This document shows, piece by piece, positions 1 through 10,776 of a stretch of DNA of 64,000 nt. The notes under the pieces were generated by a model. That model searched no databases and had not been told where the DNA came from. It worked only from the letters and a program-made list of their open reading frames with translations. Where the stretch lies: contig JAREIK010002995.1 in the NCBI GenBank assembly GCA_029783825.1, forward strand, positions 103,501 to 167,500. The letters run 5' to 3'. This DNA is from Sapria himalayana. Its lineage: Eukaryota > Streptophyta > Magnoliopsida > Malpighiales > Rafflesiaceae. Both the position numbers and the translations under genes were made by a program. Numbering within the stretch: position 1 is the stretch's first letter; the number at the start of each line of letters is the position of its first letter.

Positions 1-3000
1 AATAATGAAATAACAAAAAAATTATTTTTCAAATTTTATATAAATTTTGAAGCTTATACCCTTTATAAATATAATAATTTTAAATTTTTTTCAAATGTGA
101 ATAGAATATTTAGTTAAAATAAACTTAATAATTATATATCAAGTAAATTAAAAATAAAAAATTTTATTGATAGATATTAATAAACTAAATATAAATATAA
201 ATATAATAATCATGAAAAAATAAATTAATAAACTATTATTTATTGATATATATTTATATAATATTTAAAAATGCTTAAACCTTTAAAGATGGTTTAAATG
301 TTTAAGTATTTAAGGGTTTTGGGGTTTAGGAGTTTAATGATTTAAGCGTTTAGGCATTTAGTAGTTTATAGGTTTTATATAAACAATAAAATAACAAAAA
401 TTTTTTAAATAATTAAATAATAATTTTCAAATTTTTAAACCTTTAAAAATATAATAATTTTTAAATTATTTTCAAATTTAAATATAATATTTAGTTATAA
501 TAATCTTTATAATTATATATCAGTAAAAAATATAAACAATTTTATTATTAAATCTAATAATTATAAAAAAATAATTTAATAATCTATTATAAATAAGATA
601 GATATCAATTAAAATATAATTATAAAACCTAAAATGATTCAGAAGCAAAGCAAAATATATTACTATATAATAATTTTTTGTTTTAAAAATTTTTTATTTT
701 AAAATGTTTATCTATAATTTTTTGATGAAAAATAATTTATATAAATCAATTTTGTCTAGCTCATTTTATATTGTAATTAATATTTGTATATAAATAAACA
801 AATAAATAATTAAAATGAATATTTAAAATTATAATTAAAAAATGATTTATTATTTATTATTATGGTATACTATTATAATTTAAATTAGATATGTCTCACT
901 AATAATTTATTTTGTCATTTAAAAGTTTAGAAATTTATGTTTTTAGGTATTTAGTTGTTTATAGCATTAATTTAAACACTGAAATAACAAAAAAATATTT
1001 TTGATATTTTTTCACATTTTCAAAGGTTATAACCTTTGAAAATATAATAATTTTAAATTTTTTTAAAAATGTGAATACAATATTTAGTAATAATAATCAT
1101 TATAATTATATATAAAATAAAGTAAATATAAACAATTTTATTGATAGTTATGATATAAATTATCAAAAGATAAATTAATATGCTATTATTAATATGATAG
1201 ATATAAATTAAAATATAATTAAAAAACCTAAAAAGATTCAAAAAAAATGTTAAAATTTACTACTAAATAATAATTTTTGTTTTTTAGTTTTTTCTTCTCT
1301 TTATAATCTTATATATTTTTTTGATGAAAAAAATTTTTTTTTAATTATATTTGTATCACTCATAATTTATTTTGTAATTAATATTATACTATATAATTTA
1401 AATTATATTTAAGGTTTACGAGTTTAAAGGTTTAAGTATTAAGGAGCTTCGAGGTTTAGGAGTTGAGAGATTTATGTGTTTAGGCATTTAATGGTTTATA
1501 AGTTTTATTTAAAGAATGATATAACAAAAAATTTATTTTTGTTATTTTTTATCATTTTTCAAGGTTATAACCTTTGAAAATATAACAATTTTTAAATTTT
1601 TTTTATATGTGAATACTATATTTAGTAATGATAATCTTAATAATTATATATCATGTAAATTTAATATAAACAATTATATTGATAGATATTATATTAATGA
1701 TCAAAAAATAAATTAATAAACTATTATTAATAAGAAAGATTTTATTTTAAATATATTTGCGAAACGTAAATTTATTCAAAATCAAAATAAAATATATTAC
1801 TAAATAATAATTTTTTTATGTTTTTCTTCTTTTATAAGTTTATATTTTTTTTATTAATAGTAAATTATTTAAATTATATTTGTCTTCCTAATAATTTATT
1901 TTTAATTTATAATTCTATAAAAATAAACTAATAAATAATTAAAATGAATATTTAAAACTATAATGAATACAAATAAAATAGAGATTTATTATTTATTATT
2001 TAGGATATACTAGTTTAATGGTTTAAGTATTTAGGTGTTTTGTTGTTTAGTGATTTAAGTGTTTAGGCATTTAGTTAATTATAGTTTTTATTTAAAGAAT
2101 CAAAAATAAAAAATTAAAGTTTTTTATTTTTTTAATTTTTGTAGGTTATATATAATGTAACCTTTGAAATTATAATAATTTTTAATTTTTAATAAATGTG
2201 AATATAATATTCAATAATAATAATCTTAATAATTATATATAATGTAAACTCAATATAAATAATTTTTTTAATAGATATTATAATAATGATCAATAAAAAA
2301 TTAATAAACGATTATTAATAAGAATGATATAAATTAAAATATAATTGCAAAATCTTAAATGATTCAAAATAAAAATAAAATATATTACTAAATAATAATT
2401 TTTTGTTTTTAAAATTTTGCCTCTTTTTATAAGGATATATTTTTTTTTTGATGAAAAATAAATTATTTAAATTAGATTTGTTGCACTAATAATTTATTTT
2501 GTAATTAATATTTCTATATAAATAAACTGATAAATAATTAAAATAAAAATTTAAAATTATACTTAATAAAAATTAAATTGAGATATATGATTTTTTATTA
2601 ATGTACACATTTTTAATAGTTTAAGTATTTAAAGGTTTTTTCGTTTAGGAGTTTAGTAATTTATGTTTTTTGGCATTTAATGGTTTATAGGTTTTATTTA
2701 AACAATAAAATAACAAAAAAAATTGAAATTTTTTCTATTTTTCATAGGTTATAACCTTTGAACAAATAATATTTTTTAAAATATTTTGAAATGTGAATAT
2801 AATATTTAGTTATAATAATATTAATAATTATATATTATTTAAATTCAATATAAACAATTTTATTGATAGATAATATAATAATGATCAAAATTTAAATTAA
2901 TAAACTATTAATAAAAAGATTGATATTAATTAAAAAATATTTAGAAAACCCAAATTGATTCAAAATTAAAGTAAAATATATTATTGCAAAATAATTTTAA

Positions 3001-4603
3001 TTTTTAAATTTTTACTTCTTTTATAAGCATATATTTTATTTGATTAAAAATAAATTAATTAAAATATATATGTCGCTCTCATAATTTAATTTGTAATAAA
3101 TATTTCTATAAAAATAAACTAATAAAAAATTAAAATGAATATTTAAAATTATAATAAATAAAAATAAAAATTTGATTTATTAATTATTAAGTTGTATATG
3201 ATGGTATAATGGTTTATGTATTTAGGCATTATGAGGTTTAGAAGTTTACTGATTTAACTGTGTATGCATTTAGTGGTTTATAGGTTTTATTAAAAAAAAT
3301 AAAATGATAAAAAATTTATTTTTATTATTTTTTGATATTTTCAAAGGTTATAACCTTTGAAAATTTAATAATTTTTAAATAATTTTCAAATGTGAATACA
3401 ATATTTAGTTATAATAATTATTATATTTATATATCATAAAAATTCAATATAAACAATTATATTGATAAATATTCTAATAATGATCAAAAAAAAATTAATA
3501 ATCTATTATTAATAAGATAGATATCAATTAAAATATAATTACAAAACCTAAAATGATTCAGAAGAAAAGCAAAATATATTACTATATAAAATTTTTAGTT
3601 TTAATTTTTTTTTTCTTTTAAAAAATTTATCTATAATTTTTTGATGAAAAATAATTAATATAAATTATTGTTGTCTAGCTCAGTTTATTCTGTAATTAAT
3701 ATTTATATATAAATAAACAAATAAAGAATTAAAATGAATATTTAAAATTATAATGAAAAAAAATGAGATTTATTATTTATTATTTAGGGATACCAGTTTA
3801 ATTTAAATTAGATCTGTCTCACTAATAATTTATTTTGTTATTTAAATTTCTATAAAATAAATTGATAAATAATTAAAATAAAAATTTAAAATTATATTGA
3901 ATAAAAATTAAAATGAGATTTATGATTTATTATTAATATATACCAGTTTAATGATTTAAGTTTTTATGGGTTTTGTCGTTAGGAGTTTAGTGATTTATGT
4001 TTTTAGGCTTTTAGTGGTTTATAGGTTTTATTTAAAAAAATAAAATAACAAAAAAAATTTCAATAATTTTTTATCATTTTCATCGGTTATAACATTTGAA
4101 AATATAATAATATTTAAAATTTTTTGAAATTTTAATACAATACATTGTTATAATAATATTAATAATTATATATCATATAAATATAATATAAATAATTTTA
4201 TTGATAGATATTATAATAATGATCAAAAATTAAATTAATAAATTATTAATATTAAGATAGATATAAAGTAAAAAATATTTACAAAACCCAAATTGATTTA
4301 AAATTAAAGTAACTTATATTACTTGATAATAATTTTTAATTTTTAAATTTATACTTCTTTTATAAGCGTATATTTTTTTAGATAAATAAAATAATATTTA
4401 AATTATATTTGTCCCACTCATAATTTATTTTGTAATAAATATTTCTAAATAAATACACTAATAAATAATTAAAATGAATATTTAAAAATATAATAAATAG
4501 TAATAAAAAATAGATTTTTAATTATTAAGTAGTATTTAGCGGTTTAATGGTTTATGTATTTAGGCATTACGGGGTTTATGAGTTTACTGATTTAACTTTA
4601 TAT
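1..4603 (+). repeat. Satellite array, forward orientation (about 8 monomers)
   Basis: A+T-rich tandem satellite with no gene. Palindromic cores (GGTTATAACC or a degenerate form) lie near 50, 435, 1025, 1563, 2144, 2747, 3346 and 4085, so monomers are about 535-600 bp, with one of about 740 bp. Each monomer has a telomere-like 8-mer stretch, then a T-rich segment, then the palindrome, then an AT-rich body that includes ATGATCAAAAAATAAATTAA. Subtype order from 900 onward matches 24480-28169 at an offset of about 23570. The first ~850 bases match 20265-21100. A join near 840-920 fuses two monomer types and looks like a deletion scar. Confidence 0.9.
293..380 (+). repeat. Telomere-like 8-mer tract within a satellite monomer (representative)
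   Basis: Eleven consecutive 8-bp blocks, each starting TTTA or TTTT, run in unbroken register: TTTAAATG, TTTAAGTA, TTTAAGGG, TTTTGGGG, TTTAGGAG, TTTAATGA, TTTAAGCG, TTTAGGCA, TTTAGTAG, TTTATAGG, TTTTATAT. The blocks resemble plant telomere repeat TTTAGGG with one extra base. The same tract, with substitutions, is found in nearly every monomer of the window and appears as its reverse complement in the minus-oriented arrays. Origin from telomeric repeats is an inference; the 8-bp period is seen directly. Confidence 0.85.
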
Positions 4604-4611
4604 GCATTTAG
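4604..4611. repeat. Target-site duplication, left, hAT copy 1
   Basis: GCATTTAG lies directly before the element. GCATTGAG (8310-8317, one mismatch) lies directly after it. Eight base pairs is the hAT-superfamily length. The satellite sequence runs on across the insertion, as expected. Confidence 0.85.
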
Positions 4612-4627
4612 TCGGGATGCTCACGGG
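4612..4627 (+). repeat. Left terminal inverted repeat, hAT copy 1
   Basis: TCGGGATGCTCACGGG. Its partner in copy 2 reads TAGGGCTGCTCACGGG. Copy 2 matches the inverted right end at 12 of the first 15 positions, including the TGCTCA core. Confidence 0.75.
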
Positions 4628-4812
4628 ACTCGGAGATTCACCACTCCACTCGAAGTCATGTCCCGAAAGAATCGTGACTGAGAAAAATCCGTTGACTTTG
4701 ACTTTTCTCGTCCAGTTCTGCACGTATTTTTTCTTTTGGGACGGTTCCAGATCTTAAGCAATATCCATCCCGAGAACCATCCCGTCCTAAAAAACCGATA
4801 CAAGAACCACAA

Positions 4813-4835
4813 ATATATATATATATATATATATA
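4813..4835. repeat. (AT)n microsatellite in hAT 5' region
   Basis: About 11.5 AT units. The equivalent site in copy 2 (28379-28409) has about 15.5 units, so it has changed length since the duplication. Confidence 0.9.
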
Positions 4836-5204
4836 ATATGAAGATGCCACCAATTCTGCTATTGCCCATCCAATTCCGAACGCACCTAATGATGTTCCTA
4901 TGAGTTCCAGGCCACCTTACGCCATTCTAGCCGTGTTCAAATAGGTACAGCCCTTGTCCGTCGCACTTCTAGTTGCCTCCACCATGTCTCAGATGCCACC
5001 AGCCTTTTTGTTTGTTTTTATGATGAGAATTGAGTGATTAATTATTATTATTATGTGTCTCAGTCAGTTTTGTTGAGTTTTGGTTGTGGTGTTGTGGTTA
5101 GGCCGAATGAGTGGGCTGAATGTGTTACAGTCAGTTTTGTAGAGCGTGCTTGTTTGAAATATTTCTATGTATTTATGCTTAACATATCATATTAATTAAT
5201 CGCA

Positions 5205-7337
5205 ATGCAGATGGCACAATCCAGTGGTAAACGAAAAATAGAATAAATTGAAAATGATCACATCTCAAATGATCAAAGTACTGGTAAATCCAATCATCAT
5301 CCTTTCACGAACCCTCGTATTGTTACGGTAGTTTCTTCAATTTCCATTGTAAAAGAAAATCAAGGTACATTGGAACCTCAAGCTTATAAAAAGTATAAGT
5401 TTGCTGTTTAAGAAACTAATGAGATATTAGTTGATTCAGAGGAAAATGAAACTGGTAGGGCAACTTGTATATGGTGTAGGAAAGAATATTTGGAAAAAAG
5501 TGATCAAGGTACTTCGGGTTTATGGAAATACTTGAGAGAGACTTGTAAGAAATTTCCACACAAAAAAGAATTAATAGAAGCTCACAAAGGTAAAGACAAG
5601 TCACAATCTTTGTTGAGTTTCACTAAAGGTACTAGTTCAGAGGATAACAAATAATTTGTTGAAATTTGATCAACAACTAGTTAGAAAGGCTTTGGTGAAA
5701 ATGATCATAAAAGATGAATTGCCTTTTTGTTTTGTTGTGAGGGATGAGTTTAAGGAGTTTTGTGAAGTTAGTGTGCCTCAATTTAAAATTCCATCTAGGC
5801 ACTCTATACAGAGAGATTGTTTTTCTTTTTTTGTGATGGAAAAGAAGAAATTATTTGATAACAAATCATCTCATTGTTGTAGAGTTTCATTGACTACCGA
5901 CACTTGGAATAGCATTCAAAATTTGTCTTATATATGTTTCAACTGTTCGTTTCTTTGATTCTCAATGGAATATGCATAAAAGGCTTTTGATTTTTGTGTA
6001 ATTAAAAGTCATTCTGGAGTAAATATTAGAAATGCTATTGAGTTTTTCATGAGTGAATGGGGTTTGAGAAAGTTGATGTGCATTATTGTTGACAATGCAT
6101 CAAATAATGATGTTGCAGTTGAACAATTGAAAAAAATGCTTGTGAAGAAAAGTGTTGTACCTTTGAGAGGCGAGCATTTTCATATGAGATGTTGTGCTCA
6201 TATCCTAAACTTAATTGTCAGAGATGGCATTGCAGTAGTTGAGGGTGCTATTCAAAAAATTAGAGGTGTGGTGAAATATGTGAGGAGCAGTCCTAAAAGA
6301 TTAGATATGTTTAAGTTTTGTGTTGAAGAAGCAAACATGACATATGTAACTTCATTGCAATTAGATTGTCCTACAAGATGGAATTCAACTTATTTGATGC
6401 TACAAACTGATATAAAATATCAAAAAGAATTTGATAAGTTGGAGGACAAAGACAAAAATTTTTTGAAGGAGTTTGTTTCAAACGTTCCAACTGAGAGAGA
6501 CTGAACAAACGCCAAAATTTTGGCTCGTTTCTTGATAACTTTTTATGAGGTAACTTATAAATTTTCTGGCTGATAATATTCTACCTCTAGTGTTTATTTT
6601 CCTGAGATTATTCGAATTTTGAAAAAAATTGAGCATTGTTAAATTAGTAGAGATACTATGGTGTCTAAACTGGGTATGAAAATGAGGCATAAATTCAAAA
6701 AATATTGGGGTTATCTTCAGTCAACAAATATTATGCTTTTTGTAGCAGTAGTGTTGGATCCTAGATATAAGCTCAAATATCTTAAAGTTAAGTATGCTTA
6801 TCATTATGAGGAGGAATTGGTTAAAAATTTGGTGAAAAAGGTTATAAATGCTTTAAATGAGATGATGGATGATTATAAAGATTTAAATGAAGATGAATCA
6901 AAAGAAGATGATTTCTCTTCTACTGTGTTGAAGAAAAATGATGATTTCTTTGATGGTGGTGATACTTATTTTGATGATTTTTTTTTGTTGAATTGGAGAA
7001 AGAACAAGAAGTTGCAGCTTTGGAAGAGTTGGATAGGTACTTGGAGGACATACTTGAAAAAAATAGAATTGATTTTGTTCTTCTAAACTTGTGGAAGGTA
7101 AATGAGGTTAGGTATCCTTCTTTGGAAAATGTAGCAAGGGATGTATTTGCTATCCAAGCATCTTATGTGGCCTATGAATCTACATTTAGCACTGGGGGAG
7201 AACTTTAAATAAAATTAGCAATTATATCACACCTATTACAACTAAAGTTCTCATATGTCTATAAGATTGGTTGAGAATCTCAAACAAACCTATTGAAATT
7301 GAAGAATTAGTTCAAGACCTTGATGATAATGAATCAG
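5205..7337 (+). pseudogene. hAT (Ac/RICESLEEPER-like) transposase pseudogene, copy 1
   Basis: This is a decayed transposase, ancestrally about 700 codons, which would have bound the element ends and carried out cut-and-paste transposition in the nucleus. The likely ancestral start is the ATG at 5205 or 5211. In order are a BED-type zinc finger (CIWC at 5466-5477, then GTSGLWKYL); the RNase-H-like core with TTDTW (Asp codon 5899-5901) and IVDNASNND (Asp codon 6091-6093); RCCAH near 6190; CPTRWNSTY from 6367; and the C-terminal hAT dimerisation region (VARDVFAIQAS, YESTFSTGG; about 7111-7205). It is broken by a stop just after the start region (GAA TAA), a stop near 5409, a 2-base loss near 5650, +1 and -1 shifts near 5945 and 5990, a TGA at 6502 where a Trp codon is likely, a shift near 6980-7000 and a stop at 7206. 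The family assignment is firm; function is lost. Confidence 0.9.
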
Positions 7338-8293
7338 GTTACTATACAAATCTTGTAAATTTTAATTTCACTTTTACTTATTTTATTCATTCAATTTAAT
7401 AAAAATATGGTTAAATTACAATTTTCAGAGGGGTCATAAGATCCAAATATTTTTCCACCTATAGTTGGCCAACTAAATTTGAATGGGTTTATTAAATTTT
7501 ATAATGTAATATTTTCTTTTTTTATTACTCTTTCATCTTACAAAAATTTATGTCTACATGATAACACGTTTTCATCTTTGGTTGTCCGTCTACAGTGGAG
7601 GAAGAAAAGGGAGGAGTTGTAAAAGAGATAATTAATTGGGTTTGGAGCTTCGTTGCTATTGTGGGACAGACCTTTGAAATGATTATTATCATGGTTGTTA
7701 TTAGTTGTATTTTTTTGTTATATTAAGGTGCCTAATTTTACCAATTACTTAAGTAGAAATTGCTGCTACCAATGTTTGTGGTCAACTTTAGCTATTCTTT
7801 AATATTTTAAGTAATTGTTTAAAAAATATAGTATTGCTATTATGGTTAACTTTCACTCGACTGAACAAAGCCAACTTGTGAAAAAAAAGAACCAATTTAA
7901 GCACACAAATCGGTCCCGTTCTATTTAACATTCCTATCCTTTTCTGCTCATCAAAGCTTTTAACAAGGTAATGGAACTTGTTTGTTGTATTCACCCTATT
8001 TGACAAAACAAAATTGTCCCAATTTGAGTTTGAAAGATACATTACTAAGAAATAATAAATGGTACAACAAAAGATTTTGACATGAACTAACTTGGCTGGT
8101 TTGAATAAAATAAATTGAAAAAAAATGTCCAAACTCCATTCCGTCCCGGAACCATTTTATCCTACCCAAAATCCCCTATCTCCATCTCGTCCCGTCCTGA
8201 TATTTTCAACCTATGGGACGGGTCTAGATCTTAAAAAAAAATCTCCAAACTGTGGGAAGGAACTAGAGATTTGTAATCCCCATCCCGTCCAAT

Positions 8294-8309
8294 TCCATGA
8301 GCACCCATA
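8294..8309 (-). repeat. Right terminal inverted repeat, hAT copy 1
   Basis: The end reads CCATGAGCACCCATA on the plus strand, the imperfect inverse of the left end. It is absent from copy 2, which is cut off about 464 bp earlier. Confidence 0.75.
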
Positions 8310-8317
8310 GCATTGAG
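8310..8317. repeat. Target-site duplication, right, hAT copy 1
   Basis: GCATTGAG, one mismatch from GCATTTAG at 4604-4611. The interrupted satellite resumes straight after it with the usual TGGTTTATAGG. Confidence 0.85.
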
Positions 8318-8377
8318 TGGTTTATAGGTTTTATTTAAAAAATAAAATAACAAAAAATTTATTTTTATTATTTTTTT

Positions 8378-8409
8378 ATATTTTCAGAGGTTATAACCTC
8401 TGAAAATAT
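8378..8409. repeat. Perfect 32-bp palindrome with symmetric substitutions
   Basis: This satellite palindrome has core GAGGTTATAACCTC instead of AAGGTTATAACCTT. The change in the left arm is matched by its complement in the right arm, so perfect dyad symmetry is kept over 32 bp. Confidence 0.9.
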
Positions 8410-10688
8410 AATAATTTTTAAATTTTTTTCAAATGGGAATATAATATTTAGTTATACTAATCATTATATTTATATATTATATAAATTAAATATAAATAAA
8501 TTTATTGATAAATATTCTAATAATAATAAAAAAATAAATTAATAATCCATTAATAATAATATAGATATTAATTAATAATCATAAAATTTATATATTATAA
8601 TATATTACTATATAATAATTTTTTTTTTTGAATTTTTTCTTCTTTTAAAAAGTTTATCTATATTTTTTAATGAAAAATAATTTATATAAATTATATTTGT
8701 CTAACTCAATTTATTTTATAATTATTATTTATATATAAATAAACAAATAAATAATTAAAATGAATATTTAAAATTAATATTTAAAATTATAATTAAAAAA
8801 ATGAAATTTATTATTTATTATTTATTATTTAGGAATACCGATGTAATTTAAATTAGATCCATCTCACTAATAATTTATTTTGTAATTAATATTTCTATAA
8901 AAATAAACTGATAAATAATTAAAATAAAAATTTAAAATTATACTGAATAAAAATTAAAATGAGATTTAAGATTTATTATTATTGTATATCAGTTTAATAG
9001 TTTAAGTATTTAGAGGTTTTGTCATTAGGAGTTTAGCGATTTATGTTTTTAGGCTTTTAGTGGTTAATAGGTTTTTTATAAAAAAATAAAATAACAAATA
9101 AATTTTCTATAATTTGTTATCATTTTCATAGGTTATAACCTTTGAAAATATATAAAATATTTATAATTTTCTTAAATGTGAATACAATATTTAGTTTTAA
9201 TATTATTAATAATTATATATTATATAAATTCAATATAAACAATTTTATTGTTTTTAATTTTTTTTTATAATTTTATATATATTTTTTTGTTGAAAAATAA
9301 TTTATATAAATTATATTTTTCTAAGTTATAATTTATTTTGTATTTAATAATTATATAAAAATAAACATATAAATAATTAAATTGAATATTTAAAATTATA
9401 ATGAAAAAAATAAAAATGAGATTTATTATTTATTATTTCGGTTATACGTGTTTAAAAATATTTATCTATTTAGGGTTTTCGAGATTTAAAAGTTATTGAT
9501 TGAAGAATCTAGGCATTTAATGGTTTATATATTTTATATAAACAATGAAATAACAAAAAATTTATTTTTGATATTTTTTCATAATTAAAAATATCATAAC
9601 ATTTGAAAATATAATAATTTTAAAATTTTTTAAAAATGTGAATATAATATTTAGTAATAATAATTATTATAACTATATATAATATAAAATAAATATAAAC
9701 AATTTTATTTATAAATATTATATCAATTATCAAAAAATAAATTAATAAACTATTATTAATATGATAGATATAAATTAAAATATAATTAAATAACCTTAAA
9801 TGATTGAAAATTAAAGTAAAATTTATTACTAAATAATAATTTTTTTTTGTATTTGCATCATTTTATATGCTTAAATATTTTTTTGATGAAAAATATATTA
9901 TTTAAATTGTATTTGTATCACTCATAATTTATTTTGTAATTAATATTTCTATAAATTATTTAAATTATATTTAAGGTTTACGAGTTTAAAGGTTTAGGTA
10001 TTTAGGGGCTTCGGTGTTTAGGAGTTTGGAGATTTATGTATTTAGGCATTTAATGGTTTATAAGTTTTATTTAAATGATGATATAACACAAAATTTATTT
10101 TTGTTATTTTTTCTCATTTTTGAAGTTTATAACCGTTGAAAATATAATAATTTTTAAATTTTTTTTATATGTGAAGACAATATTTAGTTATGATAATCTT
10201 AATAATTATATATCATGTTAATTCAATATAAACAATTATATTGATAGATATTATAATAATGATCAAAAAATAAATTAATAAACTATTATTAATAAGATAG
10301 ATATTTTTTAAAAATTATTTGCAAAATGTAAATTTATTCAAAATCAAAATAAATTATAATATTAATTAATAACTTTTTTGATGTTTTGCTTCTTTTTATA
10401 AGTTTATATTCTTTGTTATTAATATTAAATTTTTTAAATTATATTTGTTTTCCACCAAATTTATTTTTAATTTATAATTCTATAAAAATAACTAATAAAT
10501 AATTAAAATAAATTTTTAAAATTATAATGAATACTAATAAAATTGAGATTTAATATTTATTATTCGGCATATACTAGTTTAATGGTTTAAGTATTTAGGT
10601 GTTTTGGGTTAAGTGATTTAAGTGTTTAGGACTTTATTGATTTATAGTTTTTATTTAAAGAATGAAAAAATAAAAAATTAAATTTTTT

Positions 10689-10776
10689 AATTTTTTTTTA
10701 ATTTTTTTTAATTTTTTTTAATTTTTTTTAATTTTTTTTAATTTTTTTTAATTTTTTTTAATTTTTTTTAATTTTT
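10689..10776 (+). repeat. 10-bp minisatellite AATTTTTTTT (about 8 copies)
   Basis: T-tracts of 8-9 bases, each preceded by AA, recur every 10 bp (units starting at 10700, 10710 and so on to 10760, with partial units on both sides). It lies just upstream of the palindrome at 10780 and is confined to this monomer; related monomers at 2101-2145 and 25680-25718 have a single tract. Confidence 0.95.

Larger units (their letters stand above)
4612..8309 (+). mobile_element. hAT DNA transposon copy 1, full length but decayed
   Basis: A 3.7-kb element is inserted in the telomere-like tract of a satellite monomer. The ends are imperfect terminal inverted repeats: TCGGGATGCTCACGGG on the left (TAGGGCTGCTCACGGG in copy 2), and the reverse complement of the right end begins TATGGGTGCTCATGG. 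The shared TGCTCA core and TA(G)GG start are typical of hAT elements. An 8-bp target duplication flanks it. G+C-richer subterminal regions (about 4612-4800 and 8140-8309) share CCCGTCC-type motifs. The interior holds a broken Ac-like transposase. The second copy at 28178 has the same flank, so the two descend from one insertion. It cannot move autonomously as read. Confidence 0.9.

Noticed and set aside
1053..1241. Many open frames of 60-85 codons within satellite monomers on both strands (also at 12635, 13105, 14352, 14942, 17039, 31684, 42148, 57453, 57945, 61285).
   Set aside because: They are Ile/Asn/Lys/Tyr/Phe-rich translations of AT-rich satellite that share the same frame through common descent. 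Most sister monomers have them broken, and there is no codon bias, start context or domain.
1025..4094. Regularly spaced palindromes that might suggest a CRISPR array.
   Set aside because: Spacing is about 600 bp and the intervening sequence is itself repeated; this is a eukaryotic satellite, not repeats with unique spacers.
4621..4869. Overlapping minus-strand frames in the hAT 5' end (and 28222-28443).
   Set aside because: They lie in the subterminal region, antisense to the transposase, and run through the AT microsatellite. They are chance frames in G+C-richer DNA.
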